Shown in pieces: positions 7,664 through 14,797 of a stretch of DNA of 56,456 bases. The notes beneath the pieces are model-generated. The model made no database searches and was not told the origin of the DNA. It saw nothing but the letters and a program-made list of their open reading frames with translations. Source of the DNA: Micromonospora chalcea (GTDB lineage: Bacteria > Actinomycetota > Actinomycetes > Mycobacteriales > Micromonosporaceae); contig NZ_MAGP01000122.1 in assembly GCF_002926165.1 (NCBI RefSeq), forward strand, positions 1 to 56,456. Reading direction: 5' to 3'. Position 1 is the stretch's first letter. Every line of letters starts with the position of its first letter. The position numbers and the translations under genes were made by a program.

Positions 7664-8833
7664 GTGGCCCTACGACAGGCGGACTCCGCCCCGAACCCGG
7701 CCGGAACGCCTCGGGCGTCCCGGCCGGGCAGCCGGTCGCTGTCCCGCCCCGGGCGGCGCGGGGCGCCCGGCGCGGGCGGCGCCCCGGTCCGGCCCGCCGG
7801 GCTACGCAAGCGCTGGCTGCTCGCCGGAGTCGTGGCCGTGTTCGTCGCGCTGGTGGCCGGCGTCTCACTCGGCCCGGTCAGCCTGCCGCCCGGCAGCGTC
7901 GCCGCCGAACTGCTCAACCTGCTACCCGGGGTACGCCTCGACAGCGGGCTCACCGAGCGGGAAATCGCGATCATCACCGAGCTGCGGCTGCCCCGGGTCG
8001 TGCTCGGCCTGCTCGTCGGCGCGCTCCTCGCCCTGGCCGGCGGCTGCTACCAGGGCGTCTTCCGCAACCCGCTGGCCGACCCGTACCTGCTCGGCGTGGC
8101 GGCCGGCGCCGGCTTCGCGGTCACCACGGCGATCGTGCTCGGCGCCGGGGCCGGCGGGGCGCTGACCGGGCTGCCGATCACCATCCCGCTCGCTGCGTTC
8201 GTCGGCTCGCTCGGCGCGGTCGTGCTGACGTACCTGCTCGGCGCGGCCGGCGGACGGGACCGGTCACCGGCCACGCTGATCCTGGCCGGGGTGGCGGTCT
8301 CGGCGTTCTTCGGCGCCGGGCAGACGTACCTGCTGCAACAGCACTCCGACAACATCCAGCAGGTCTACTCCTGGCTGCTCGGGCGGCTCGCCACCGCCGG
8401 CTGGCACGACGTGTGGCTGGTCCTGCCGTACTTCGTGCTCACCGCCGTGGTGGTGCTGCTGCACCGGCGTGAGCTGGACGTGCTCTCCGTCGGCGACGAC
8501 GAGGCCACCGGTCTCGGCCTGCACCCGCAGCGCTCCCGCTACCTGCTGATCGCCGCCGCGTCGCTCGGTACCGCCGCAGCGGTCTCCGCGTCCGGGCTGA
8601 TCGGCTTCGTCGGCATCATCGTGCCGCACACCATGCGGCTGCTCTTCGGCTCCAGCCACCGGATCATCCTGCCGCTGTCCATGCTGTTCGGCGGCGCGTT
8701 CCTCGCGCTCACCGACGTGGTCGCCCGTACCGCCGCCGCCCCCGCCGAGATCCCGATCGGCGTGGTCACCGCGCTGCTCGGCGGCCCGTTCTTCGTCCTC
8801 GTCCTGCGTACCGCCCGCCGGGTGGCGATGTGA
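7664..8833 (+). CDS. btuC: Cobalamin ABC transporter permease (FecCD/BtuC family)
   Basis: The protein has 389 residues starting at GTG 7664. The first ~45 residues are Pro/Arg/Gly-rich and precede the first membrane helix (LLAGVVAVFVALVAGVSLG). This makes the protein somewhat longer than the usual ~330-350. About ten transmembrane segments follow. Family landmarks are LPRVVLGLLVGALLALAG, GVFRNPLADPYLLG (ATPase-coupling region) and GFVGIIVPHTMRLLFG (coupling L-loop). No alternative in-frame ATG or GTG before the first helix looks better, so the extension may be real. Its stop overlaps the ATPase start by 4 nt (GTGA), implying translational coupling. Confidence 0.92.
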   Translation: MALRQADSAPNPAGTPRASRPGSRSLSRPGRRGAPGAGGAPVRPAGLRKRWLLAGVVAVFVALVAGVSLGPVSLPPGSVAAELLNLLPGVRLDSGLTEREIAIITELRLPRVVLGLLVGALLALAGGCYQGVFRNPLADPYLLGVAAGAGFAVTTAIVLGAGAGGALTGLPITIPLAAFVGSLGAVVLTYLLGAAGGRDRSPATLILAGVAVSAFFGAGQTYLLQQHSDNIQQVYSWLLGRLATAGWHDVWLVLPYFVLTAVVVLLHRRELDVLSVGDDEATGLGLHPQRSRYLLIAAASLGTAAAVSASGLIGFVGIIVPHTMRLLFGSSHRIILPLSMLFGGAFLALTDVVARTAAAPAEIPIGVVTALLGGPFFVLVLRTARRVAM

Positions 8834-9609
8834 ACGCCCCCGCCGTGCGCGTGCACGACCTGCGGGTCGCCCTCGGCGGCAACCCGATCCTGGCCGGCGT
8901 CGACCTCACGGTCTCCGCCGGTGAGTGGGTCACCGTGATCGGACCCAACGGCGCCGGCAAGTCGACCCTGTTGCGCGCCGTCGGCGGCCTGCTGACCGGC
9001 CCGGGCGAGGTCGCACTCTTCGGTACGCCGATCGGCGCGCTCCGCCGCCGCGAACGGGCCCGGGTGGTGGCCACGGTGGCCCAGTCCCCGGTGGTGCCGG
9101 CCGGCATGTCGGTCTTCGACTACACGCTGCTCGGGCGTACCCCGTACATCCCGGCGCTGGGCCGCGAGTCCGCCGCCGACCTGGCCGCCGTGCACGAGGT
9201 GCTGGACCGGCTCGACCTCGGCCCGTTCGCGCACCGTGAGCTGGCCACGCTCTCCGGCGGCGAGCGGCAGCGCGTCTTCCTGGCCCGGGCGCTGGCCCAG
9301 GGCGCCACCCTGCTGCTGCTGGACGAGCCGACGAGCGCGCTGGACATCGGGCACCAGCAGGAGGTGCTGGAACTGGTCGACCAGCTCCGCCGCGAGCACG
9401 GCCTGACCGTGCTGGCCACCATGCACGACCTCTCGATCGCCGGCGAGTACGCCGACCGCCTGGTGCTGCTGGCCGACGGCCGGGTGGCCGCCGCCGGTCC
9501 ACCGGACGAGGTGCTCACCGAGGCCCTGCTGGCCCGCCACTACCGAGCCCACATCCGGGTGATCCCCGGCGACCACGGCCCCTTGGTGGTCCCCGTCCGC
9601 CCAACCTGA
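8830..9609 (+). CDS. btuD: Cobalamin ABC transporter ATP-binding protein (BtuD-like)
   Basis: The protein has 259 residues, starting at GTG 8830 within the permease stop. Walker A is GPNGAGKST (38-46), the ABC signature LSGGERQR (141-148), and Walker B with D-loop LLLLDEPTSALD (161-172). The switch His is in ATMHDLSIAGEY. The signature and HDLSxAxxYADR segment are typical of FecE/BtuD ATPases. It energises BtuC for corrinoid import released by BtuF. It is the last gene of the operon; two palindromic hairpins follow before the convergent VOC gene. Confidence 0.93.
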   Translation: MNAPAVRVHDLRVALGGNPILAGVDLTVSAGEWVTVIGPNGAGKSTLLRAVGGLLTGPGEVALFGTPIGALRRRERARVVATVAQSPVVPAGMSVFDYTLLGRTPYIPALGRESAADLAAVHEVLDRLDLGPFAHRELATLSGGERQRVFLARALAQGATLLLLDEPTSALDIGHQQEVLELVDQLRREHGLTVLATMHDLSIAGEYADRLVLLADGRVAAAGPPDEVLTEALLARHYRAHIRVIPGDHGPLVVPVRPT

Positions 9610-9635
9610 CCCCACCCGCCCCGCCTTCGCGCGGT

Positions 9636-9704
9636 CGATCTTGCACTTCCGGCCCCGACAAAAGGTGCGAATGTAACGCCACGAGGGCCGCAACTGCAAG
9701 ATCG
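9636..9704. repeat. Dispersed GATCTTGCA-type intergenic palindrome
   Basis: CGATCTTGCA (9636-9645) and TGCAAGATCG (9695-9704) are perfect inverted arms, with an inner GGCCC/GGGCC pair (9651-9655, 9685-9689). One arm, read on the minus strand as GATCTTGCAGTTGCGGCCCT, is also present at 56200-56219, so this is a repeated genomic element. It lies between convergent btuD and the VOC gene, a plausible bidirectional terminator. Confidence 0.7.
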
Positions 9705-9800
9705 GCGGACGGGGTGGCGGCCTTGCCGCTGAACAGCCCACCCTCAGGGAGCGTCGTCCCGAATCCTGGGCAGGTGTTCCGATTTCCGGGAGGGCAGATA

Positions 9801-9848
9801 GATCTTGGTACGAACAGGCCCTCCTGGGGGCCAACCCGTACCAAGATC
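9801..9848. repeat. GATCTTGGTACG-type intergenic palindrome, copy 1
   Basis: GATCTTGGTACG (9801-9812) pairs perfectly with CGTACCAAGATC (9837-9848), and an inner GGCCC/GGGCC stem closes the loop. The same 12-bp arms recur at 17028-17075. With the preceding palindrome it fills most of the 273-bp gap 9610-9882, where I see no gene. Confidence 0.75.
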
Positions 9849-9882
9849 TCGACCGGACCCGCCTCGCGCGCGGCGGAGGGGG

Positions 9883-10641
9883 TCAGCGGAGGGTGGAGAT
9901 GGAGAAGAGGGCGCCGGACGGGTCGCGCAGGGCGGCGCTGCGGCCGGCCGGGTTGTCGCGCGGCGGGACCAGGACGGTGCCGCCCAGCTCGGCGGCCCGC
10001 GCGGCGGTGACGTCGGCGTCCTCCACCGCGAAGTAGACGGCCCAGTACGCAGGCAGGTCCTCCGGCATCGGCTCGGCCCGGGGCAGCATCCCGGCGACGA
10101 TCCGGGCGCCGCAGCGCCACCCGGTGTACGGCACCGGCCCGGCGGGACGTTCCTCCGGGTGCCAGCCGAAGACCAGCGCGTAGAACTCCTTGGCGTTCTC
10201 CGGATCGGGGGTGACCAGCTCGTTCCAGCACATCGCGCCGGGTGCGTTGAACAGTTCGGCCCCGCGCATCGCCATCGGCTGCCAGACGCTGAACACCGCG
10301 CCCGCCGGGTCGGCGAGCACCGCCATCCGGCCCTGCGTGGCGACGTCGAACGGGGAGACCACCACCTGCCCGCCGGCCGCCTCCACCCGGGTCGCGACCA
10401 GGTCGGCGTCGTCGGTGGCCACGTACATCGACCAGACCGGCACCTGGTCCGGCGTGGCCGGCGGGCCGGCCCCGGCGACGGCCTTGCCGTTCTTCTGGAA
10501 GACGGTGTAGCCGCCCGCTTCCGGCTCGGGGGAGATCTGCCCGGTCCAGCCGAACAGCTCGGGGTAGAACCGTCGCGCGTCCTCCAGCCCCGGCGTGGCC
10601 AGGTCGGTCCAGCAGGGCGTGCCGGGCTCGACGCCGTTCAC
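9883..10641 (-). CDS. Tandem-domain VOC (glyoxalase/bleomycin-resistance) family protein, CFP30B-like
   Basis: The protein has 252 residues. GTG 10641 follows GAGAGGGG at a normal spacing, so the open frame upstream is ignored. There are two VOC modules: residues ~1-125, beginning PCWTDLATPGLEDARRFYPE, and ~130-252, beginning MCWNELVTPDPENAKEFY. Both keep the paired beta-alpha-beta-beta-beta pattern with FGW after the helix. This arrangement resembles the mycobacterial CFP30B/TB27.3 group, whose role is not firmly established. Metal-binding residues cannot be confirmed by eye. It is the last minus-strand gene after the ABC exporter pair but is separated by 94 bp, so cotranscription is uncertain. 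Confidence 0.82.
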   Translation of the reverse strand: MNGVEPGTPCWTDLATPGLEDARRFYPELFGWTGQISPEPEAGGYTVFQKNGKAVAGAGPPATPDQVPVWSMYVATDDADLVATRVEAAGGQVVVSPFDVATQGRMAVLADPAGAVFSVWQPMAMRGAELFNAPGAMCWNELVTPDPENAKEFYALVFGWHPEERPAGPVPYTGWRCGARIVAGMLPRAEPMPEDLPAYWAVYFAVEDADVTAARAAELGGTVLVPPRDNPAGRSAALRDPSGALFSISTLR

Positions 10642-10735
10642 GGTGACCCCTCTCGCCGGGGACGGTCCCGCTGACCCGCCCTGTCGGCATCGTGGCACCG
10701 CCGGGTCGGCCACCGGGCCGGAACCGGACAAAAGG

Positions 10736-11473
10736 TCAGGTGAAGCGGCGTCCCTCGTCCCGCCGGTACGCCCAGCCGGCGGCCGCGGCGAGCACCAGCA
10801 CCCAGACTCCCAGCATCACCAGCGACAGGGTGCCGGGCCGGAAGTCGGTCACCGCCGCCCAGATCAGTTCCACCGCGCCCCGGGTCGGCAGGTAGGGGGC
10901 GATCGCCTTGATGAAGCCGGGCGCGTCGTCCGGCCCGGAGAGCAGGCCGCCGCCGAACGCCAGCGGGAAGAAGATCACCTGCGCCACCACGATCGCCGCC
11001 TTGCTCGGCAGCGCGTAGCCGATCGCCAGGCCGAGCAGCGTGAACGGCACCGAGATCACCGCTACCGCGCCGAGCCCGAGCAGGAACTGCAGCGCGCTGA
11101 CCCGGGCCTCGGTGGCCACCGCGGCGATCACCACCACCGGGATCATCGACACGTACGTCAGCACCAGCCCGGCCAGGATCCGCCCGGTGAGTCGCGGGGC
11201 CGGTCCGGTCGGCAGGGTCCGGGTGTACGGGTTCCAGGGCTGGTCGCGGTCCTCGGCGACACCCACGCCGTACTGGAAGATGTTGGCGCTCATCACCGCG
11301 AACGTCACCATGGCGGCGGTGGCGTAGGTGGCGCCGGTGGGGTCGTCGCCGGCGAACGGCACCACGAAGAAGAGCATCGCGGCCGCGGGGAAGAAGGCGC
11401 TGCCCACCACCGCCACCGGAATCCGGATGATCTCCAGGAGGTGGTAGCGGGCGTGGACGAGGGCGAGCGGCAC
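10736..11473 (-). CDS. ABC-2 type exporter permease
   Basis: The protein has 245 residues from GTG 11473, with GGAGA a few bases upstream. About six transmembrane helices are visible. The family landmark region VSPFDVA-like is replaced by the common GVAEDRDQPWNPYTRTLP cytoplasmic loop and the following LTGRILAGLVLTYVSMIPVV helix, as in daunorubicin-resistance-type and antibiotic-export permeases. The gene starts 9 nt downstream of the ATPase stop, so the two form an operon and presumably a complex of two permeases and two ATPases. The substrate is unknown; no biosynthetic genes are adjacent. Confidence 0.87.
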   Translation of the reverse strand: MPLALVHARYHLLEIIRIPVAVVGSAFFPAAAMLFFVVPFAGDDPTGATYATAAMVTFAVMSANIFQYGVGVAEDRDQPWNPYTRTLPTGPAPRLTGRILAGLVLTYVSMIPVVVIAAVATEARVSALQFLLGLGAVAVISVPFTLLGLAIGYALPSKAAIVVAQVIFFPLAFGGGLLSGPDDAPGFIKAIAPYLPTRGAVELIWAAVTDFRPGTLSLVMLGVWVLVLAAAAGWAYRRDEGRRFT

Positions 11474-11482
11474 GACTGTCTC

Positions 11483-12370
11483 CTAGGCGGGGGTGGGCGC
11501 GGGCCGGTCGCCGGCCGTGATGGCGAGGAACGCCTCCTCCAGCGAGGTGGGCCGGACCTCAAGGTCGCGGAACGCCACCCCGTCGGTGACCAGGTCGCGG
11601 ACGAGCTGGTCGGCGTCGGTGGTGAGCAGGTGCACCCGCCCGTCGGCGCGTTCGGTGGCGACCACCCCGGGCAGCGTCGGCAGGTCGTCGGCGACCAGGC
11701 TGACCCGGCGTACGCCGACCATCCCGCGGATCGCCGCCACCGAGTCGTCGGCCAGCACCCGCCCGTGGCCGATCACCACGACGCGCTGCGCGAGCGCCTC
11801 CACCTCCTCCAGGTAGTGGCTGCTCAGCAGCACGGCGCCGCCGTCGGCGTGGAAGCCGCGGATCGCGTCCCAGAGCGCGTGCCGCGCCTCCACGTCGAGC
11901 CCGGTGGTCGGCTCGTCCAGCACCACCAGCCGGGGACGGCCGACGAACGCCAGCGCCACCGCCAGCCGGCGACGCTGGCCGCCGGAGAGGCCGCCGGTCT
12001 GCCGGCGTACCTGGTCGGCGAGGCCGAACCGGTCGAGCAGTTCGCCCCGGGGCACCGGGTCGGGGAAGTGCGCGGAGACGAAGTCGACCACCTCGCCGAC
12101 CCGCAGCGTGCCGGGCAGGCCGGTCTCCTGCGGCGTGACGCCGAGCTGCCGCCGGCTCGCCGGGTCACGCGGGTCGCCGCCGCACAGCTCGACCCGGCCG
12201 CCGCTCGGGCGGCGCAGCCCGACCAGCAGGTTGATCAGGGTGCTCTTGCCGGCGCCGTTCGGGCCGAGCAGGCCGACCAGCTCCCCGGCCCGGACGGTCA
12301 GGTCGACCCGGTCCAGGGCCAGCACGTCGCCGTAGCGGCGACTGACCTGTTCGGCGCGGGCCAGGATCAT
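11483..12370 (-). CDS. ABC exporter ATP-binding protein (DrrA-like)
   Basis: The protein has 295 residues. ATG 12370 is chosen since GGAG lies 6-7 nt upstream and the domain starts immediately (MILARAEQVSRRYG). The open frame upstream to 12826 is spurious, overlapping the divergent EspC-like gene. Walker A is GPNGAGKST (36-44), signature LSGGQ (128-132), Walker B LVVLDEPTTGLD (148-159) and switch His in SSHYLEE. The ~70-residue C-terminal tail with DLEVRPTSLEEAFL is characteristic of DrrA-type drug or lipid exporters. Partner: the ABC-2 permease next downstream. Confidence 0.9.
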   Translation of the reverse strand: MILARAEQVSRRYGDVLALDRVDLTVRAGELVGLLGPNGAGKSTLINLLVGLRRPSGGRVELCGGDPRDPASRRQLGVTPQETGLPGTLRVGEVVDFVSAHFPDPVPRGELLDRFGLADQVRRQTGGLSGGQRRRLAVALAFVGRPRLVVLDEPTTGLDVEARHALWDAIRGFHADGGAVLLSSHYLEEVEALAQRVVVIGHGRVLADDSVAAIRGMVGVRRVSLVADDLPTLPGVVATERADGRVHLLTTDADQLVRDLVTDGVAFRDLEVRPTSLEEAFLAITAGDRPAPTPA

Positions 12371-12466
12371 CCGGGGCTCCTCGGGCGGCGGAAGGGTGCT
12401 CGTGCACTCCCTGTCTACCGTGCCGGGGCAACCGTCGCCGCCCCCTGTGGAACTGCGCACATCCCC

Positions 12467-12472
12467 TAGGCT
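12467..12472 (+). promoter_or_regulatory. Putative -10 box for the EspC/WXG cassette
   Basis: TAGGCT lies in the divergent gap and predicts transcription from about 12479, giving a ~45-nt leader that ends with GGGGAGGG before the GTG start at 12525. No clear -35 is visible. Confidence 0.4.
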
Positions 12473-12524
12473 GGTGGCGCCGTCGAGGACGGTGGAAGTT
12501 CCGACCGGACACTGGGGAGGGTCC

Positions 12525-12845
12525 GTGACCAGTCCGAGCAGGAATCTCGAGGTGCAGCCGGAGGCGTTGACGGCGTTCGCCGCCGCCTCCCGGGACCGGG
12601 CCGGCCAGTTCCGTGAGCTGCACCGGCTGTTCCGCGACGGCCACGTGGCCCGGCACGCGTTCGGCGTGATGCCCGCGTCGTTCAGTCTCGCCGCCGCGTA
12701 CGAGCAGCAGTTCGAGGCGTGCCTGGCAGGGCTGGAGGACGGCGCCGAGGTGATGGCGACGATCGCCGAGGGGCTCCGCGACACCGCCGAGGCGTACACC
12801 GGCACGGACGTGGCCAACACCGACATGTTCCAGCCGGGCGCCTGA
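12525..12845 (+). CDS. EspC-like (T7SS-associated) small helical protein
   Basis: The protein has 106 residues from GTG 12525 with a strong GGGAGGG ribosome site. The pattern LEVQPEALTAFAAASRDRAGQ followed by two long amphipathic helices matches the T7SS_ESX_EspC (DUF2580) group. A C-terminal Y91-TGT-D95 fits the YxxxD/E type VII secretion signal just after a helix. There is no signal peptide. It is the first gene of a compact four-gene set with a WXG-type protein, a YbaB-like protein and an unknown. No secretion ATPase (EccC) or membrane subunit is in the window, so the cassette would depend on a system elsewhere. Confidence 0.7.
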   Translation: MTSPSRNLEVQPEALTAFAAASRDRAGQFRELHRLFRDGHVARHAFGVMPASFSLAAAYEQQFEACLAGLEDGAEVMATIAEGLRDTAEAYTGTDVANTDMFQPGA

Positions 12846-12855
12846 GGGGGGCGGG

Positions 12856-13782
12856 ATGAGCACCGAGGCGCTGCAGCGCAACAAGACCTACTTCGAGCAG
12901 ATCGTGTCGGGCACGCCCGACCCGTTCAAGCCGCTCTCGAACGCCGTGCTGTGGCCGTTCGAGCAGCTGCTGGAGCTGGTCGCCGGCGAGCCGGACGATC
13001 TGATGCGGGCGGCCCAGCTCGCGCTGACCACCGGCGACGCGGTCCGGCGGATCGCCGGCGACCAGGTCGCCGACCGGGCTCGGCTGCGCGGCGCCTGGGA
13101 CGGCGACGCGGCGGACAAGTTCCACGCCTCGATGGAGTCGATCGAGGAGGCGATGGAGGAACTGGCCAAGGGGCTGGACGGCACCAAGGAGGTGCTGGTC
13201 GACGCCGCCAATGCCGCTGTCGACGCGTTCAACCTGCTGGTCGAGCTGATCCTGGAGTTCCTGCTCTGGTTCCTGACCGAGGTCATCATCGCCGCGGTGG
13301 CGGCAGTGCTGAGCGCCGGGGTGAGCCTGGCCGCCACAGTGGTGCGGGTGCTGGCCCGGCTCGCCACCACCGTCGGCCGCATGGTCAAGATCGTGGCGCG
13401 GTTCGCGGAGATCCTCACGAAGCTCGCCACCAAGCTCCAGAAGGTCGCCGAGCTGCTCATGCGCTACCGCCAGGTGGTGCTGGAGCTCCGCAAGGCCAAG
13501 AAGGCGTACGGCGCGTTCAGTAAGGCCGGCTACACCAGGGAGGCGGTGCTGTTCAAGGCCAAACGCGCCGCCATCCTGTTCCCGGGCAAGTTCGCCATCA
13601 ACCAGGCGTCACCGGTGAACATCCCCGGTATCGGCGGCGCCCTGCTCGACACCGGCATGGGGCTGCACGACATCTCCGACGGGCGCAAGGACCGCAACTA
13701 CCTGGTGGACGGCACGTACCGCGAGGATCTCGGCCCGTACACAAAGGGCGTGCAGAACGTGTTCGACTCGATCGTGAACTGA
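12856..13782 (+). CDS. WXG100-like large protein, putative type VII secretion substrate
   Basis: The protein has 308 residues; ATG 12856 follows GGGGGGCGGG 10 nt after the EspC-like stop. The N-terminal ~110 residues are helical with the hairpin motif W81-D-G83 in GAWDGDAADKF followed by a second helix, the WXG100 pattern. A strongly hydrophobic stretch follows (about 127-166, LLVELILEFLLWFL and Ala/Val-rich sequence). Next is a basic helical region (KIVARFAEILTKLATKLQ) and a C-terminal ~100 residues with IPGIGGALLDTGMGLHDI and an acidic end. I recognise no toxin active site. The hydrophobic centre is reminiscent of pore-forming or chaperone-requiring LXG-type effectors, but that is speculation. 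Confidence 0.65.
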   Translation: MSTEALQRNKTYFEQIVSGTPDPFKPLSNAVLWPFEQLLELVAGEPDDLMRAAQLALTTGDAVRRIAGDQVADRARLRGAWDGDAADKFHASMESIEEAMEELAKGLDGTKEVLVDAANAAVDAFNLLVELILEFLLWFLTEVIIAAVAAVLSAGVSLAATVVRVLARLATTVGRMVKIVARFAEILTKLATKLQKVAELLMRYRQVVLELRKAKKAYGAFSKAGYTREAVLFKAKRAAILFPGKFAINQASPVNIPGIGGALLDTGMGLHDISDGRKDRNYLVDGTYREDLGPYTKGVQNVFDSIVN

Positions 13783-13791
13783 GAGGCACCC

Positions 13792-14145
13792 ATGACGTTC
13801 CCGGCCCTGGACCGGATCGAGGCGCTGGCCCGCAACCTGGACGGGTGGCAGCGCGAACTCGGCGCGCGGATGGCCGAGCTGGAGCAGAGCAGCGCCCAGG
13901 GGGTCAGCGACTCCGGCCTGGTCACCGTGGTGGCCGCCGCCGACGGCAAGATTCTCTCCACCGACATCAACGCGCGGGCCATGCGGTTCGACTCGTACAC
14001 GCTGGCCGAGGAGATCACCGCCGCGGCGAACCGGGCGCAGGAGGCCGCCGCCGCCCGGGTACGCGAGATCGTCGGCGAGGTGATGGGCAACGCCCCGGCG
14101 GCGGAGCGCCGTACCGACGACGGCTACGGCGACGGCCGATACTGA
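13792..14145 (+). CDS. YbaB/EbfC-family-like protein of the T7SS-linked cassette
   Basis: The protein has 117 residues; ATG 13792 follows GAGAGGCACC, 9 nt after the preceding stop. The sequence reads as a long N-terminal helix (LDRIEALARNLDGWQRELGARMAEL). A short beta region follows (GLVTVVAAADGKILSTDINARAM), then a C-terminal helix (AEEITAAANRAQEAAAARVREIV), the YbaB/EbfC layout. In actinobacteria such divergent YbaB proteins are often encoded beside WXG100/EspC genes, and a chaperone-like or complex-assembly role is suspected rather than nucleoid binding. The C-terminal Asp/Gly/Tyr tail is unstructured. Confidence 0.75.
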   Translation: MTFPALDRIEALARNLDGWQRELGARMAELEQSSAQGVSDSGLVTVVAAADGKILSTDINARAMRFDSYTLAEEITAAANRAQEAAAARVREIVGEVMGNAPAAERRTDDGYGDGRY

Positions 14146-14149
14146 GCCG

Positions 14150-14749
14150 ATGGACGAGACCAGATACCGCGACCCGATCGACCGGCTCGTCGAGCCGGGC
14201 GAGCGCGTGCTGGCCCACGCCAAGGCCGACGTCGGCCAGGGCCTCGCTCCGGCGCCGCCGCCCGAACCGGAGTCCACTGCCGAGCCGGGTCGGCGGACGC
14301 TCGGCTCGGTGCTGCTGAACGTCCTCCTGCCGCTGGCCACCTGGGACCGCGGCGACCGGCTGGTCGATGCGATCGGCTGGGGGATCGCCGGCCGTGGCGA
14401 GCCCGGCTCGGCCGCCTCCCGCCTGCACCGCGCGCTCCGCCCGGCCCGGCCCGACCTCCAGGTCCGGGAGACGCTGCTCGCGGTCACCGACCGGCGGCTG
14501 CTGGTCTGCCGTACCGGCGGGGTCAAGCTGCTGGCCGGGCGCGAGGCCGAGGAACGCGCGCTGGCCGAGACGTCGGTGGCGTGGTCGGCCGCGCGTGCGG
14601 AGGTCGCCTCGGCCCGGGTCGGGTGGCACCGGCTCAACCCGAAGCGGCTGCGGATCGACTTCACCGACGGTTCCTGGCTGTCGTTCACCGTGCCGATCGC
14701 CGAGTCCGGCCGTCCGCTGCGCGAGGTCGCCGCCGCGCTGAGCGCCTGA
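14150..14749 (+). CDS. Uncharacterised protein closing the EspC/WXG/YbaB cassette
   Basis: The protein has 199 residues; ATG 14150 comes 4 nt after the YbaB-like stop, so it is almost certainly cotranscribed. The N-terminal 60 residues are Pro/Glu-rich. A short hydrophobic patch (TLGSVLLNVLLPLATW) is followed by helical sequence. From ~110 the protein is beta-rich, with repeated strands (ETLLAVTDRRLLVCRTGG, KRLRIDFTDGSWLSFTVP) that resemble a PH-like or bacterial-PH domain. I do not recognise a named family. By position it may be a membrane-peripheral partner of the cassette. Confidence 0.65.
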   Translation: MDETRYRDPIDRLVEPGERVLAHAKADVGQGLAPAPPPEPESTAEPGRRTLGSVLLNVLLPLATWDRGDRLVDAIGWGIAGRGEPGSAASRLHRALRPARPDLQVRETLLAVTDRRLLVCRTGGVKLLAGREAEERALAETSVAWSAARAEVASARVGWHRLNPKRLRIDFTDGSWLSFTVPIAESGRPLREVAAALSA

Positions 14750-14760
14750 CGGGTCCGCCC

Positions 14761-14779
14761 GCCCGGGCCGCGGCCGGGC
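14761..14779. terminator. Short GC hairpin between convergent genes
   Basis: GCCCGG (14761-14766) and CCGGGC (14774-14779) enclose a self-complementary GCCGCGG. It lies in the 48-bp gap between the cassette and the helicase gene. A weak candidate for a bidirectional terminator. Confidence 0.4.
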
Positions 14780-14797
14780 CGCAGCCGCCCGCCCGCG

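Noticed and set aside
10595..12469. 624-codon plus-strand frame over the VOC/ABC genes
   Set aside because: It overlaps three well-supported minus-strand genes and has no recognisable domain.
12856..13782. Polymorphic toxin domain at the C-terminus of the WXG protein
   Set aside because: No nuclease, deaminase or ADP-ribosylation motif is visible and no adjacent immunity-like gene stands out.
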